A stretch of DNA of 64,000 nt from contig NZ_BAOS01000004.1 in the NCBI RefSeq assembly GCF_002443295.1, positions 372,001 to 436,000 on the forward strand, read 5' to 3'. The translations under genes were made by a program, and so were the position numbers. Source of the DNA: Candidatus Scalindua japonica. Lineage in GTDB: Bacteria > Planctomycetota > Brocadiia > Brocadiales > Scalinduaceae. The notes under the pieces are model-generated. The model did no database searches. It was not told the DNA's origin and saw only the letters and a list, made by a program, of their open reading frames with translations. This document shows, piece after piece, positions 34,874 to 42,804 of this stretch; position 1 is the stretch's first letter; each line of letters opens with the position of its first letter.

Positions 34874-35893
34874 TTATGGTCGTCCTCCTAACACGTTCTT
34901 CTCCCAAAGATCACCAAGCCCATATTCCTCAAGCCAGCCTGTCATATCCGGTCTATCGAGACGATCGAATACACTTTGTCCTTTCTCTCTATCAACAACA
35001 ACAATATCTTCCGGTTCAAACTGGTTTACCAGTGTAACCGACTGAGTAGCAACTATGATTTGAGCACATTTCGAGGTTGATCGTAATAAATCGGCTAAAA
35101 CGGTAATAGCGTAGGGGTGCAATCCTAATTCCGGTTCATCCAGTAATATGATAGACGGCAATTTTGATTCTGGCTGGAGTAAAAATGTTGCAAGACATAT
35201 GAAACGTAAGGTCCCATCTGATAACGCTGATGCATTAAAATAATCATCACTTCCTTTTTCCTTCCACTCAATACGGATTTTATCCTCATTGAGTTGTGAA
35301 GGATGCAGATTAAAACGATCGAAAAAAGGAGCCACCATACGTACCGCATCCTGAATATTTTCAAAATGATCAGGATGTTTTTTTTCAAGCAGGTATAAAA
35401 AGGCTGCTAGATTTCTCGCATCAGGTTGCAATGTTGTATTGTCCGCAATATTACAGGTCTGTTTTACCTTGGCGCTATCACTGGTATCGTGAAAATGGTA
35501 TAATCTCCAACTATTGAGATAATCTGAAACATACTGCGCTACACGTTTTTTGCTACCTGGAATTTCGGATTCCAAATGTCCACTTCCCATATTTTCATTA
35601 TAAGGCTTGGAATAATGTTGTTTATCATGGAACCAGGTATTCTCATTACTGAAATAGAAATTGTCTTCAGGAGTTGGAGAAAAATTACATTCATAACCAT
35701 TAACTCCATCTTCAAAAGACAACGTGAAGGACATCTCTTCTGAGGTCTTTCGACCAAAATAGAGTATGCTGTCCGCACCTCCGGATGCAGCGGTATAGTT
35801 TTGAAGATTTTCTTTAATTACCTGGTTTAGAAATTTAAAAACCCCTACAAAATTTGATTTTCCCGCTCCATTGGAACCGATAAGGATATTCAA
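34874..35893 (-). pseudogene. AAA family (AAA15/21-type) ATPase lacking its first residues
   Basis: The 339-residue frame opens directly at the Walker A strand (NILIGSNGAGKSNF) from a TTG. The preceding codons KFRDPDLKSL belong to the family N-terminus but are cut off by an in-frame TGA at the junction with the DUF1016 relic. The rest is intact: LSDGTLRFICLATFLL signature, LLDEPELGLHP Walker B, ATQSVTLVNQFEPED. With DUF4276 it forms an ATPase plus TOPRIM-like pair of a kind found among defence systems (compare PARIS, OLD-like). The loss of about 25 N-terminal residues probably inactivates it. Confidence 0.65.
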
Positions 35894-35898
35894 GGATT

Positions 35899-36621
35899 TC
35901 AGGTCAGGATCTCTGAACTTCTGTCACGCAGATTGAGAAATTCGAGAACATAGGGGTCTTTTAAAACATCCTCCGGGCGTATCTGGAGCTGAGAGATGTT
36001 TGATTTTGCCTCTTCTTTCACAGGCTTTTTATCCTGACTGGAGAGTAAACGTTCATAATAGAGAGAATTAATCTGCCGTTCCAGGGCTCTTGTCGACCAA
36101 TTGCAGTCTGCTGCTTCATTCATGTACCAGAGTCTGGCATCTTCATTCTCAACACGGATTAATAATTTATAATGAGTCCATGTCAATTCTTTCCGCAGTG
36201 CGATGACAATTCCTTGTGTGCTTGTAGACGGAGATTTCTCCTGTTTGTCAGAAAAGTGCCTCAACGAAGCACCTTTTTCGGGTTTTTCTGACCTGCCTGT
36301 GCGTTGCACGCAGACAGGTAATTGGCGCCTCACTGCGGCACCAATTGGAAACAAACAATAGAATTACCGCATTCTTTTCAGGTTACTGATGTCAAAACCT
36401 TTGCCAAGTTCTCTGGAAAGCCTGACGGAAAGTGTTTTTAATAATTTAGCGCCATATTCGGCTCTTTTTTCCCCTTTTTGCTCCTCTTCCACAATAAGAC
36501 ATCCGATATTCCAGTAGGCGTCAACCATTGCAGAGCTAACCACCCTGTTCACCTTTTTCCTGGCTTCATCTACGATACACTTTATCTTCTCATAGAGCCC
36601 TGTGCCGACAACTTCACTCAT
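35899..36621 (-). pseudogene. DUF1016 (YhcG-like) nuclease family gene with in-frame stop
   Basis: The ATG at 36621 gives the DUF1016 N-terminal domain (ARKKVNRVVSSAMVDAYWNI, GKGFDISNLKRMR). TAA at 36364-36366 replaces the codon expected before FYCLFP. The same frame continues to ELTWTHYKLLIRVENEDARL and DVLKDPYVLEFLNLRD, then ends at 35899 before the PDDEXK nuclease domain. A REP-like hairpin (36291-36319) is inserted in the middle. The intact relative at 55217-56287 shows what is missing: about 150 C-terminal residues. Confidence 0.75.
36291..36319. repeat. REP-like palindrome inside the DUF1016 relic
   Basis: ACCTGCCTGTGCGT at 36291-36304 pairs with ACGCAGACAGGT at 36308-36319, with one bulged base. 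It resembles the other CCTGCC...GGCAGG hairpins of the island and interrupts a coding relic, so it was inserted there. Confidence 0.6.
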
Positions 36622-36746
36622 TCCACTTCCTCCCTGCCTGTTGAGTCTTATGCAAACGCATCTTTAACATTTTACACCTCTTTTAAGATACCTCTCATAT
36701 CTTTATCCTTTGTATGATAAATGGCAATTACTCAGAATAAACCCTG

Positions 36747-36909
36747 TTATCTCTTCCCGGTTACAGCTTTTACTTCTGCCAGAAGGTCACTGAATCTGCC
36801 GTAATTTACCTTTACTCCGTCATCTAGATCAAGCGATATCTTTTTATCTGCATAGTGATGGATATTTTCATCAAAATTAAGGAGTTCCTCTTCTCCTGGC
36901 AGGTAAAGC
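36747..36909 (-). pseudogene. Short duplicate of the pglX 3' end
   Basis: Reading the minus strand gives LLNFDENIHHYADKKISL, DLDDGVKVNYGRFSDLLAEV and KAVTGKR followed by TAA at 36747-36749. This repeats the last 45 codons of the larger pglX relic at 37842-39027, with some substitutions. The zeta-like toxin pair lies exactly between the two copies. The rest of 36622-37035 carries no other recognisable gene. Confidence 0.65.
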
Positions 36910-37035
36910 ATGTATTTTGCATCCTATCCGCCACATCCAATGTGGCGAATTTCAGGAGAACGTTCCGAGTACACCGTATAGAAATTCCTGAAATACCGAT
37001 TATTGTAAATACACATATCTATCCTTAATCACTAA

Positions 37036-37236
37036 TCAAGGTTTAACGTCCTGTTTGACGTCTACAACAATATCTTCCGGTTGAATCCAGACCATCTTAT
37101 CTTTTTCCCATGATACAATAGTGTTTCCTGCCTTTTTATGCTGTAATAGAGCCTCTTTTACCGCTTGTTGTAAAGCCTCGTCTATTTCAGTGCCATTATG
37201 AAATAATTCATTGATATTTTTATTTGTTTTATTCAT
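37036..37236 (-). CDS. Small partner protein of zeta-like toxin
   Basis: The 66-residue protein (NINELFHNGTEIDEALQQAV, then GNTIVSWEKDKMVWIQPED) overlaps the 3' end of the zeta-like gene by 8 bp. Small proteins of this kind regularly follow zeta-type kinases and may be the antitoxin or an accessory protein. I recognise no named domain. Confidence 0.7.
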   Translation of the reverse strand: MNKTNKNINELFHNGTEIDEALQQAVKEALLQHKKAGNTIVSWEKDKMVWIQPEDIVVDVKQDVKP

Positions 37237-37819
37237 AATATTTCTTTCTCATTACATTCCACAAATCAAGATTATAAATATTTTCTTTAATATTTTCTCC
37301 CCCTCTGGCAATTAATACAGGTCCAGATTGAAATGAATTGTCATATACTCTCCATGTATCCGCCAGTGGCGTGTAAAGCCCGAAAAAGTTCCTCATGCCT
37401 TTCGTATATCTTCTTCTTATTATTTCTTCAGGCACATTATGCCCGCCCATACGAACTCTTTCAGCGACCCGTGCTATTGCAAACTCCTCACTTGGAAGCC
37501 AGAGAAATACAAGATGGCAAACATAGCCCTTCTTTCTAAGCTCCTCTAACCATGGGGCAAAGGTGCGGCTGGCCAATGTTGTTTCGAAGGCGAAATGCCT
37601 ATACTCTTTTGCAAGAATATGTATCCGCTCCAGCATGACACGGCCGGCATGAAACGCAGCGCCTTCAGGATAAAAAGCAGAAAGCCCCTCAGCAATTGTA
37701 TCAGCATTTACAAATTCAGTCACGCCAAGAGTGCCTTTGAGCAATGCCGGAGCAGTTGTCGATTTCCCCGCGCCGTTTGGCCCACCAATAACAATAACAT
37801 GTGGTCGCTGTTCAGTCAT
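37229..37819 (-). CDS. Zeta-toxin-like P-loop kinase
   Basis: The 196-residue protein has Walker A GGPNGAGKST at residues 12-21, NADTIAEGLS, the zeta-type glutamate in FAFETTLASRTF, and the arginine-rich lid VAERVRMGGHNVPEEIIRRRY. Zeta toxins phosphorylate UDP-N-acetylglucosamine, while related chromosomal kinases have other targets. The gene appears intact and is followed by its small partner with overlap. It is inserted between two copies of the pglX 3' end. Confidence 0.85.
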   Translation of the reverse strand: MTEQRPHVIVIGGPNGAGKSTTAPALLKGTLGVTEFVNADTIAEGLSAFYPEGAAFHAGRVMLERIHILAKEYRHFAFETTLASRTFAPWLEELRKKGYVCHLVFLWLPSEEFAIARVAERVRMGGHNVPEEIIRRRYTKGMRNFFGLYTPLADTWRVYDNSFQSGPVLIARGGENIKENIYNLDLWNVMRKKYYE

Positions 37820-37841
37820 TAGATATCACATCCTATTTTAT

Positions 37842-39027
37842 TCACTGTTTCTTCCCGGTTACTGCCTTTACTTCTGCCAGAAGATCGCCGAATTTGCCGT
37901 AATTTACCTTTACCCCATCATCGAGGTCAAGCGATATCTTTTTATCCGCATAGTGATGGAGATTTTCATCGAATTTAAGGATCTCCTCTTTCTGCTTCCT
38001 GAGTCTTCCAATCTCTTTCTGGATCTTATTTGCTGCACTTGTGGATGCGGCATGATCCTTATCTTTCTCTAGATGTTCCATGCGTGTAGTTATCTTGCTC
38101 TGTAATGGCAAGTATTCTGTACGCATACGGGATAATGTGCTCCCATTATAGCGATGCAGATATACCAGGGCCTGAAATGCCTTTTCCTTCCCGCTGGTAA
38201 ACAGCCAGTAGATAGGCCGTTTCTTGTAGGTTTTCAGATGATCCTTAAAGAATCCATTTACAAAATATCTACGAATAGAATCCCGTGATGATTCATTTGT
38301 TTTTCGCCCGATTGCATCTGCAATAAACTCCAGATTGTCTTCTAATGTATCTTTGTCCCATGTTGTCTCAATGAATCTGAAAAAACGGCAGGCCGCATCG
38401 TCATCAAACCACTCATGATCAGTGATTGGAATAATTCCACCATCATCTGCCGGAAATGTCTTATATTTCTCGTGATCAAAATCTTTGTTTTCTTCATGAG
38501 CATATACTAGCTCTTTTTGGTCTAATCAATATCTTCCCATCTACAGCCTATGGCATAGCTGATAAGTTCTTTTAGGTATCCTCCCTGAATCGTTTTTCAA
38601 GCTTTTCTTCAGAATAGCCTGTCCCATAACGATACGTCGGGTTGACAAAGAGCGTAATTTCCTCTTCCGGCACATCTGGAGCCAATTCTTACTGCAAGCC
38701 ATAGACTTCTATTAAAAGACGGTTATTTTCTTCTTCCAGTTCTTTCATCGTAGCAATACAATCTTTACATTGTTTTTTCCAATTTGAATAACTTTCATGT
38801 ACGGTTGTTCCTTTCAAGGTGTTTGTAAGTATAGGAAATTCCTCAAAAACCCATGAAGTTTCAAAAAAAATCCAATCTTGCTGGCTATAATGTATTGCTT
38901 CAATTACTAAATTATTGATATTAATACCTAAGTTGAGCGATTTGTATTTGCTAAAAAGACTTAAAACCCACTTAAAAGGCAATAGCAATTTGTTATAATA
39001 CATTTTCAAGAAAACAAAATCCATCAC
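37842..39027 (-). pseudogene. pglX: Decayed BREX-1 methyltransferase PglX, C-terminal third
   Basis: The minus strand encodes consecutive PglX C-terminal segments in order: DWIFFETSWVFEEFPIL, MKELEEENNRLLIEVYGLQ, VPEEEITLFVNPTYRYG, ELISYAIGC, MGRY.LDQKELVYAHE, ITDHEWFDDDAACRFFRF, IRRYFVNGFFKDHLKTYKKR, PIYWLFTSGKEKAFQALVYL, SRMRTEYLPLQSKI and SLDLDDGVKVNYGKFGDLL. TAA after VYGLQ (38689-38691), TGA after MGRY and two frameshifts break it. The N-terminal methylase core and all other brx genes are absent from the window. It is a relic of a BREX phage-defence locus. Confidence 0.75.
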
Positions 39028-39048
39028 CCATTAAGTGAGGAGAGTATT

Positions 39049-39678
39049 ATGAAGAAAAATGTATTTAAAAGCAAGTGCAAGATTAACAAAATCGGAGTAA
39101 CAAATGACACATTAACCGGCAGGCATGTTCACTCTCATATGCTCGTTGATCTGGCTGTAGACCGTAAGGTTGAAAATATGCGACTTACAGATAATGGTTA
39201 TTTTCTAGACCCGCTAAAAAAAGACCTTGAGCATGTTCTTATGAAAGTTGGTCTTGGCACAATCTCAGATATCAGGCCGGTAACGGAAGGATACGGAAAA
39301 GAAATCTCAAAGTACTCTATGAAATTTGGCCTTGATATTGAGGATGACAGGCTAAAAGAGATTATTGTTGATATGAAGGGTAAAAGAATGGTTACAAAGT
39401 TTGGAAACTGCTTTGGACGTAAAAAAGAGGACGATACAGATGGCACAAGCAGCAATAAAATGGATGAACTCACACCTGAAGAGGAAGATCAATATGAGAC
39501 ATTAGTAACTATAGAAGAAGTCGTTCACAAGAGTTTTCAGAAGTCAGGTGTTAACAGTAAATTGGTCAGATATGCTCTTGAAGCAGTAAGGATTGGATTG
39601 ATTGAAATAGTATCTAATGAAATGATAATTCGTAAGTCTCAAGAGGCTTTTTTACATGTGGATTTGGTAACTACCTGA
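39049..39678 (+). CDS. Phage-like protein of unknown function, full-length copy
   Basis: The 209-residue protein starts MKKNVFKSKCKINKIGVTND after a GAGGAGAG ribosome site. Its middle (PLKKDLEHVLMKVGLGTISD) and lysine-rich central part are followed by an acidic linker and LVRYALEAVRIGLIEI. It has no signal peptide or catalytic motif that I recognise. A truncated paralogue lies at 32246. In both places it is followed by an MDFTGT-type ORF and then a Zot-like fragment, so it is probably the gene upstream of zot in a filamentous-phage-like element, perhaps a replication or DNA-binding protein. Confidence 0.6.
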   Translation: MKKNVFKSKCKINKIGVTNDTLTGRHVHSHMLVDLAVDRKVENMRLTDNGYFLDPLKKDLEHVLMKVGLGTISDIRPVTEGYGKEISKYSMKFGLDIEDDRLKEIIVDMKGKRMVTKFGNCFGRKKEDDTDGTSSNKMDELTPEEEDQYETLVTIEEVVHKSFQKSGVNSKLVRYALEAVRIGLIEIVSNEMIIRKSQEAFLHVDLVTT

Positions 39679-39717
39679 GCCGGTTATATTTTTTTAGTTT
39701 TATGAAAGGTGGTGTAT

Positions 39718-39795
39718 ATGGATTTTACTGGAACGATATTTAATGTAAGTGCTGTAAGTGATGAAATAAAAAATGGAAAGATTATAGTTTTATAA
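39718..39795 (+). pseudogene. Small MDFTGT-type ORF, copy 2 (internally deleted)
   Basis: This 25-codon frame reads MDFTGTIFNVSAVSDEIKN and ends KIIVL. Its start matches copy 1 (32645). Its end matches the SD-D/E-I-K tail of the relic at 42616-42726, so the middle seems to be deleted. Confidence 0.4.
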
Positions 39796-39975
39796 CCCTG
39801 TTTTCTATAAGTCAATTAACCAGGTATAGTGTGCCTCCATTATAGCTGGCTCAATTCTGGATGTTTACCTTGTTATGACTTTTGTAGAAAGTTCAGAAAC
39901 AAATTCTCATCGCTTCTCTTTTTGACTTTTATCTTTTTTCATTGCATATTGCCAAGCAGATGCTCTTTAGTTTTA

Positions 39976-40179
39976 TTAAATAGAAATTGCGCCTGAATGT
40001 TTTGTCGTTGCTATTTGCTTCTGTTGTAAAAGAGCCAATACAGCATAAAACATTGCATAATACATCCTATTCATTACCGCGCGCATGCTCATGCCTTCTT
40101 TTAGAAGTACCTCTGCTTCCTTCAAGGATTCGTCAGCCTCTTTCAACCGGTACTGTATAAGCGCTTTTATATCTTTCAT
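39976..40179 (-). pseudogene. HEPN-domain protein of an MNT/HEPN pair, C-terminally truncated
   Basis: These 67 codons (QYRLKEADESLKEAEVLLKE, then MRAVMNRMYYAMFYAVLALL) are the first two helices of a HEPN domain. The frame ends early at KHSGAISI, where family members go on for another 50-60 residues with the RNase-like Rx4-6H motif; other-frame sequence suggests a frameshift. Its start overlaps the end of the nucleotidyltransferase gene by 4 bp. Confidence 0.65.
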
Positions 40180-40508
40180 ACGGCAATTCCTTCATGATAG
40201 ACTTTTCTAATGAAGACCGATTTCCGTATAGGACTGTTTTTTATAGCATCTATACTTATAGCAACAGGCATAACAACAATATCTTCTGGAAAGCCTGCTT
40301 CCCATGCGCAGTCGCTAATATATCTTTCTATCAAATGGTCAAGATCGTTTACAACAACAACAAGAACATCAAGGTCCGATTCGGCAACAGCATCACCCCT
40401 GGCACGAGAGCCGAATACCCGAAGTTCATGTACTTTTACTTTCTGTGATACAAGTTCTCTAAATTTTTCAACTATTTCCAGATCCTTTTTCTTTATCGTT
40501 CTTTCCAT
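40176..40508 (-). CDS. MNT-type nucleotidyltransferase (antitoxin)
   Basis: The 110-residue minimal nucleotidyltransferase has the motif RVFGSRARGDA followed by ESDLDVLVVV, the GSx10DxD metal site. In MNT/HEPN modules this protein AMPylates and silences the HEPN RNase. Here the HEPN partner is truncated, so the module is probably no longer functional. The region 40509-40917 after it on the window holds no gene I recognise. Confidence 0.85.
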   Translation of the reverse strand: MERTIKKKDLEIVEKFRELVSQKVKVHELRVFGSRARGDAVAESDLDVLVVVVNDLDHLIERYISDCAWEAGFPEDIVVMPVAISIDAIKNSPIRKSVFIRKVYHEGIAV

Positions 40509-40917
40509 GTTTCATATGATAACAATATTATAAAATTTTTTAACTAAAAAGTTTTCTCCGCACTCATATGTAACCGTATTCCACCTTCAATTAAATCATA
40601 CCGAACATTCCTTAGTTTATCATAAGGAAAAAAATGTCTTTTTTCTGTCTGTTATTAAAGTTTGTAATATTTTGTTCCTTTGGTTGAAAATTCAAAATCA
40701 CCACTCTTGTCTGCCGAATCAATGCCATACATAATGAGCTTGTATTGAACTCATCATTCTCCAGTTTTTCTAAGATGGATTGCCTCGTTTCATCAATAAA
40801 GTGGTTATGACCCTGATCACTCCTCTAAGAGTGATAGAGCCTCAAAGAACATAGAGTTTCATTTACTTTCCCCGGTTGTAATTATACAGGCGTATTCTAC
40901 ATTTTTCTTTATCCTTT

Positions 40918-41340
40918 GTGCGCTTCGCGTCTTCGAGTGAAACTACATTAGATAAGTTTGCTGAGTACGTAATAAAGGCGGTACGACGTTCAAATTCGAT
41001 CGGCAAGAGCTTTACCTATAAGTATTATTCCGTTGATGAATGCTTTAAGACAAAAAGAATAAAACAGGATCACAAGGTCTTTGGAATGTACCGTTCAATG
41101 ATAATAGGTGAGGGTGAAAAAATCAAAAGCATTCCATTTAAACATATTCTGATTTTTGTTGGTTTGGTATTATGTGCCTTGTCCTCGGGGCCTTTTGTCC
41201 GGGGAAAGTCCTCGGCGTTTTTTGTCCGGGGAGGATTAACCTTCTGCTTTGGCTTCATAAAAATCTTTCACAATATGAATAAACACAATATTCGGACTTC
41301 TGCTACTGTTATTGATGATGTTCAGGTATCCCGACTTTAG
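40918..41340 (+). pseudogene. C-terminal fragment of the Zot-like ATPase, copy 2
   Basis: From FAEYVIKAVRRSNSIGKSF to FGMYRSMIIGEGE the sequence repeats the Zot fragment of copy 1. It then continues with a basic stretch and a single membrane segment, FKHILIFVGLVLCALSSG, which is where Zot proteins cross the inner membrane. The N-terminal ATPase half is missing and the first ten codons derive from a CGCTTCGCGTCTTCG-type repeat. Confidence 0.55.
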
Positions 41341-41357
41341 GAAGGTTACAGAAATAT

Positions 41358-41639
41358 GTGGCCAGAGATGAGATAATAAATGCTGTTGAAAAAGAAACAG
41401 GTAGCAGTATTGAAGCGATAAAAGAAGAGAGGGGAGATAAAAGGCATATAACAATGGATTTGTTATATAGGATAGGTGGGCTCAAGGGACGGGAAATAGG
41501 AGATATATTTGATATCGACTACAGCACGGTAAGTGTGAGTAGAAAGAGATTGAGGAATAAGATTCAAAAAGATAGAGATCTCAAAAGACTTCTATCTCGT
41601 ATAGAAGCGAAACTATCAATGATAAAAATTGACCCTTAG
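41358..41639 (+). pseudogene. C-terminal domain of a REP-associated tyrosine transposase (RAYT)
   Basis: These 93 codons read ARDEIINAVEKETGSSIEAI, TMDLLYRIGGLKGREIGDIF and DIDYSTVSVSRKRLRNKI, the DnaA-like helix-turn-helix found at the C-terminus of Y1 REP-associated transposases. The frame is open upstream (TLGRLQKYV) without a start. The HUH/Y1 catalytic domain is absent. REP-like palindromes at 32.8, 36.3 and 42.6 kb could be its former substrates. Confidence 0.6.
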
Positions 41640-41753
41640 TTACCTTTAATATTTTTATTGATTTCAGTTCTTTATTAATCTATGATTTTGAAAGTCAGAA
41701 AATTATATTAATTATGATATTTGAAATTTTATATTAGCAGATAGAATGAATTA

Positions 41754-41999
41754 ATGCCTAAAGTATTCGAATGGAAAGGATGCAGGTTTCATTTTTTCTC
41801 AAATGAAGGAGTTCCACTTGAGGCAATTCATATTCATGTTCGCAAAGGACCAAACAGAGCAAAATTCTGGATTGAACCTATCATATCTTTAGCCAGTAAC
41901 TACGGATTTAACAGTAAAGAATTGAATGAGTTTAAAAGTAATATAGAAGAAAACAAAAATATGATTAAGGATAAATGGAATGAGCACTTTAACATTTGA
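41754..41999 (+). CDS. DUF4160 family protein
   Basis: The 81-residue protein (MPKVFEWKGCRFHFFSNEG, EAIHIHVRKG, AKFWIEP) matches DUF4160, usually found beside DUF2442 in a presumed toxin-antitoxin arrangement. The histidine-containing EAIHIHV segment is the conserved core. It overlaps the DUF2442 gene by 20 bp. It appears intact. Confidence 0.85.
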   Translation: MPKVFEWKGCRFHFFSNEGVPLEAIHIHVRKGPNRAKFWIEPIISLASNYGFNSKELNEFKSNIEENKNMIKDKWNEHFNI

Positions 42000-42246
42000 A
42001 GCTTCTGCAAAAAAGGTATGGTTTGATAATGAAAATATGTGGGTTGGTCTCATGGATGGAAGGCAACTATCAATTCCACTTGTATATTTTCCTCGTTTAC
42101 TTAATGCAACGCCAGAACAAAGAGGCAAATATGAAATGAGTGGTGGTGGGACAGGACTCCACTGGGAAGAGATTGATGAGGATATTAGCGTTTCAGGACT
42201 ATTGTTAGGTTATAAAGACCTGACATATTACAAAAATAAGATTTAA
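41980..42246 (+). CDS. DUF2442 family protein
   Basis: The 88-residue protein contains the DUF2442 signatures VGLMDGRQLSIPLVYFPRLL and GTGLHWEEIDEDISVSGLLLG. Partnered with DUF4160, which overlaps its start, it is likely the antitoxin or DNA-binding partner. It appears intact. Confidence 0.88.
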   Translation: MSTLTFEASAKKVWFDNENMWVGLMDGRQLSIPLVYFPRLLNATPEQRGKYEMSGGGTGLHWEEIDEDISVSGLLLGYKDLTYYKNKI

Positions 42247-42571
42247 AAAAGTGTTGGCCAAACCTTCATAATCTTCCATCACTACTCTAATTTACACACG
42301 TTATTAATACTCTCTACCCTCTTTGATTTGTCAATAGGTTAGTTTGTCCCTGCTCACTTCTTGCACCTTACCTGTAGACCCATTTTAGCTCTTATTTAAC
42401 GCTTTGAGTGGTATACAGGACACAGGGTTGAGATCGATTACATCAAGCTTGAAAAAATTGAAAAATGACAAATATAGCCACAGATAGAAACTAATGACTA
42501 CTGACTACTGACAAATAACAATTGACCAAAATAAGCCTTTATCTTTAGTCACTTTAGTTCACTTCACACTT

Positions 42572-42601
42572 CCTGCCCGAAAGGCTAGTCAGGCGGGTAG
42601 G
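42572..42601. repeat. REP-like palindrome
   Basis: CCTGCCCG (42572-42579) pairs with CGGGTAGG (42594-42601), with an inner stem GCTAGT/AGGC partly paired. It is of the same type as the hairpins at 32.8 and 36.3 kb. The stretch 42247-42804 otherwise contains only the small relic at 42616-42726. Confidence 0.5.
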
Positions 42602-42615
42602 CACTTCTTCTTAAC

Positions 42616-42726
42616 GTTATTGACGGTCACTATATTGTTCAGACTCCTAAAGGATTAAAAAAAGTGAAGATTGCTTGTACTGATAAAAAAAATATAAGTG
42701 ATGATATAAAAATTGAAAATTTATAG
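42616..42726 (+). pseudogene. C-terminal relic of a small phage-like protein
   Basis: The open frame without a start reads VIDGHYIVQTPKGLKKVKIA and then ISDDIKIENL, ending at TAG 42724-42726. The last ten residues resemble the tails after the MDFTGT ORF at 39718 and after the Zot fragment near 34190. It is probably a third copy of the same decayed phage gene. Confidence 0.4.
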
Positions 42727-42804
42727 TTGTTAAAGTTGGTTTCTACATTTAAATAAAAACAATTTTTTTCAATAGATTAGGCTTGATCCTGATCTATGCT
42801 CATT

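Noticed and set aside
41358..41639. Identification as DnaA replication initiator fragment
   Set aside because: The helix-turn-helix resembles DnaA domain IV, but the spacing and the LGRLQKYVARDEII lead-in fit RAYT transposases better, and no AAA part or DnaA boxes are nearby.
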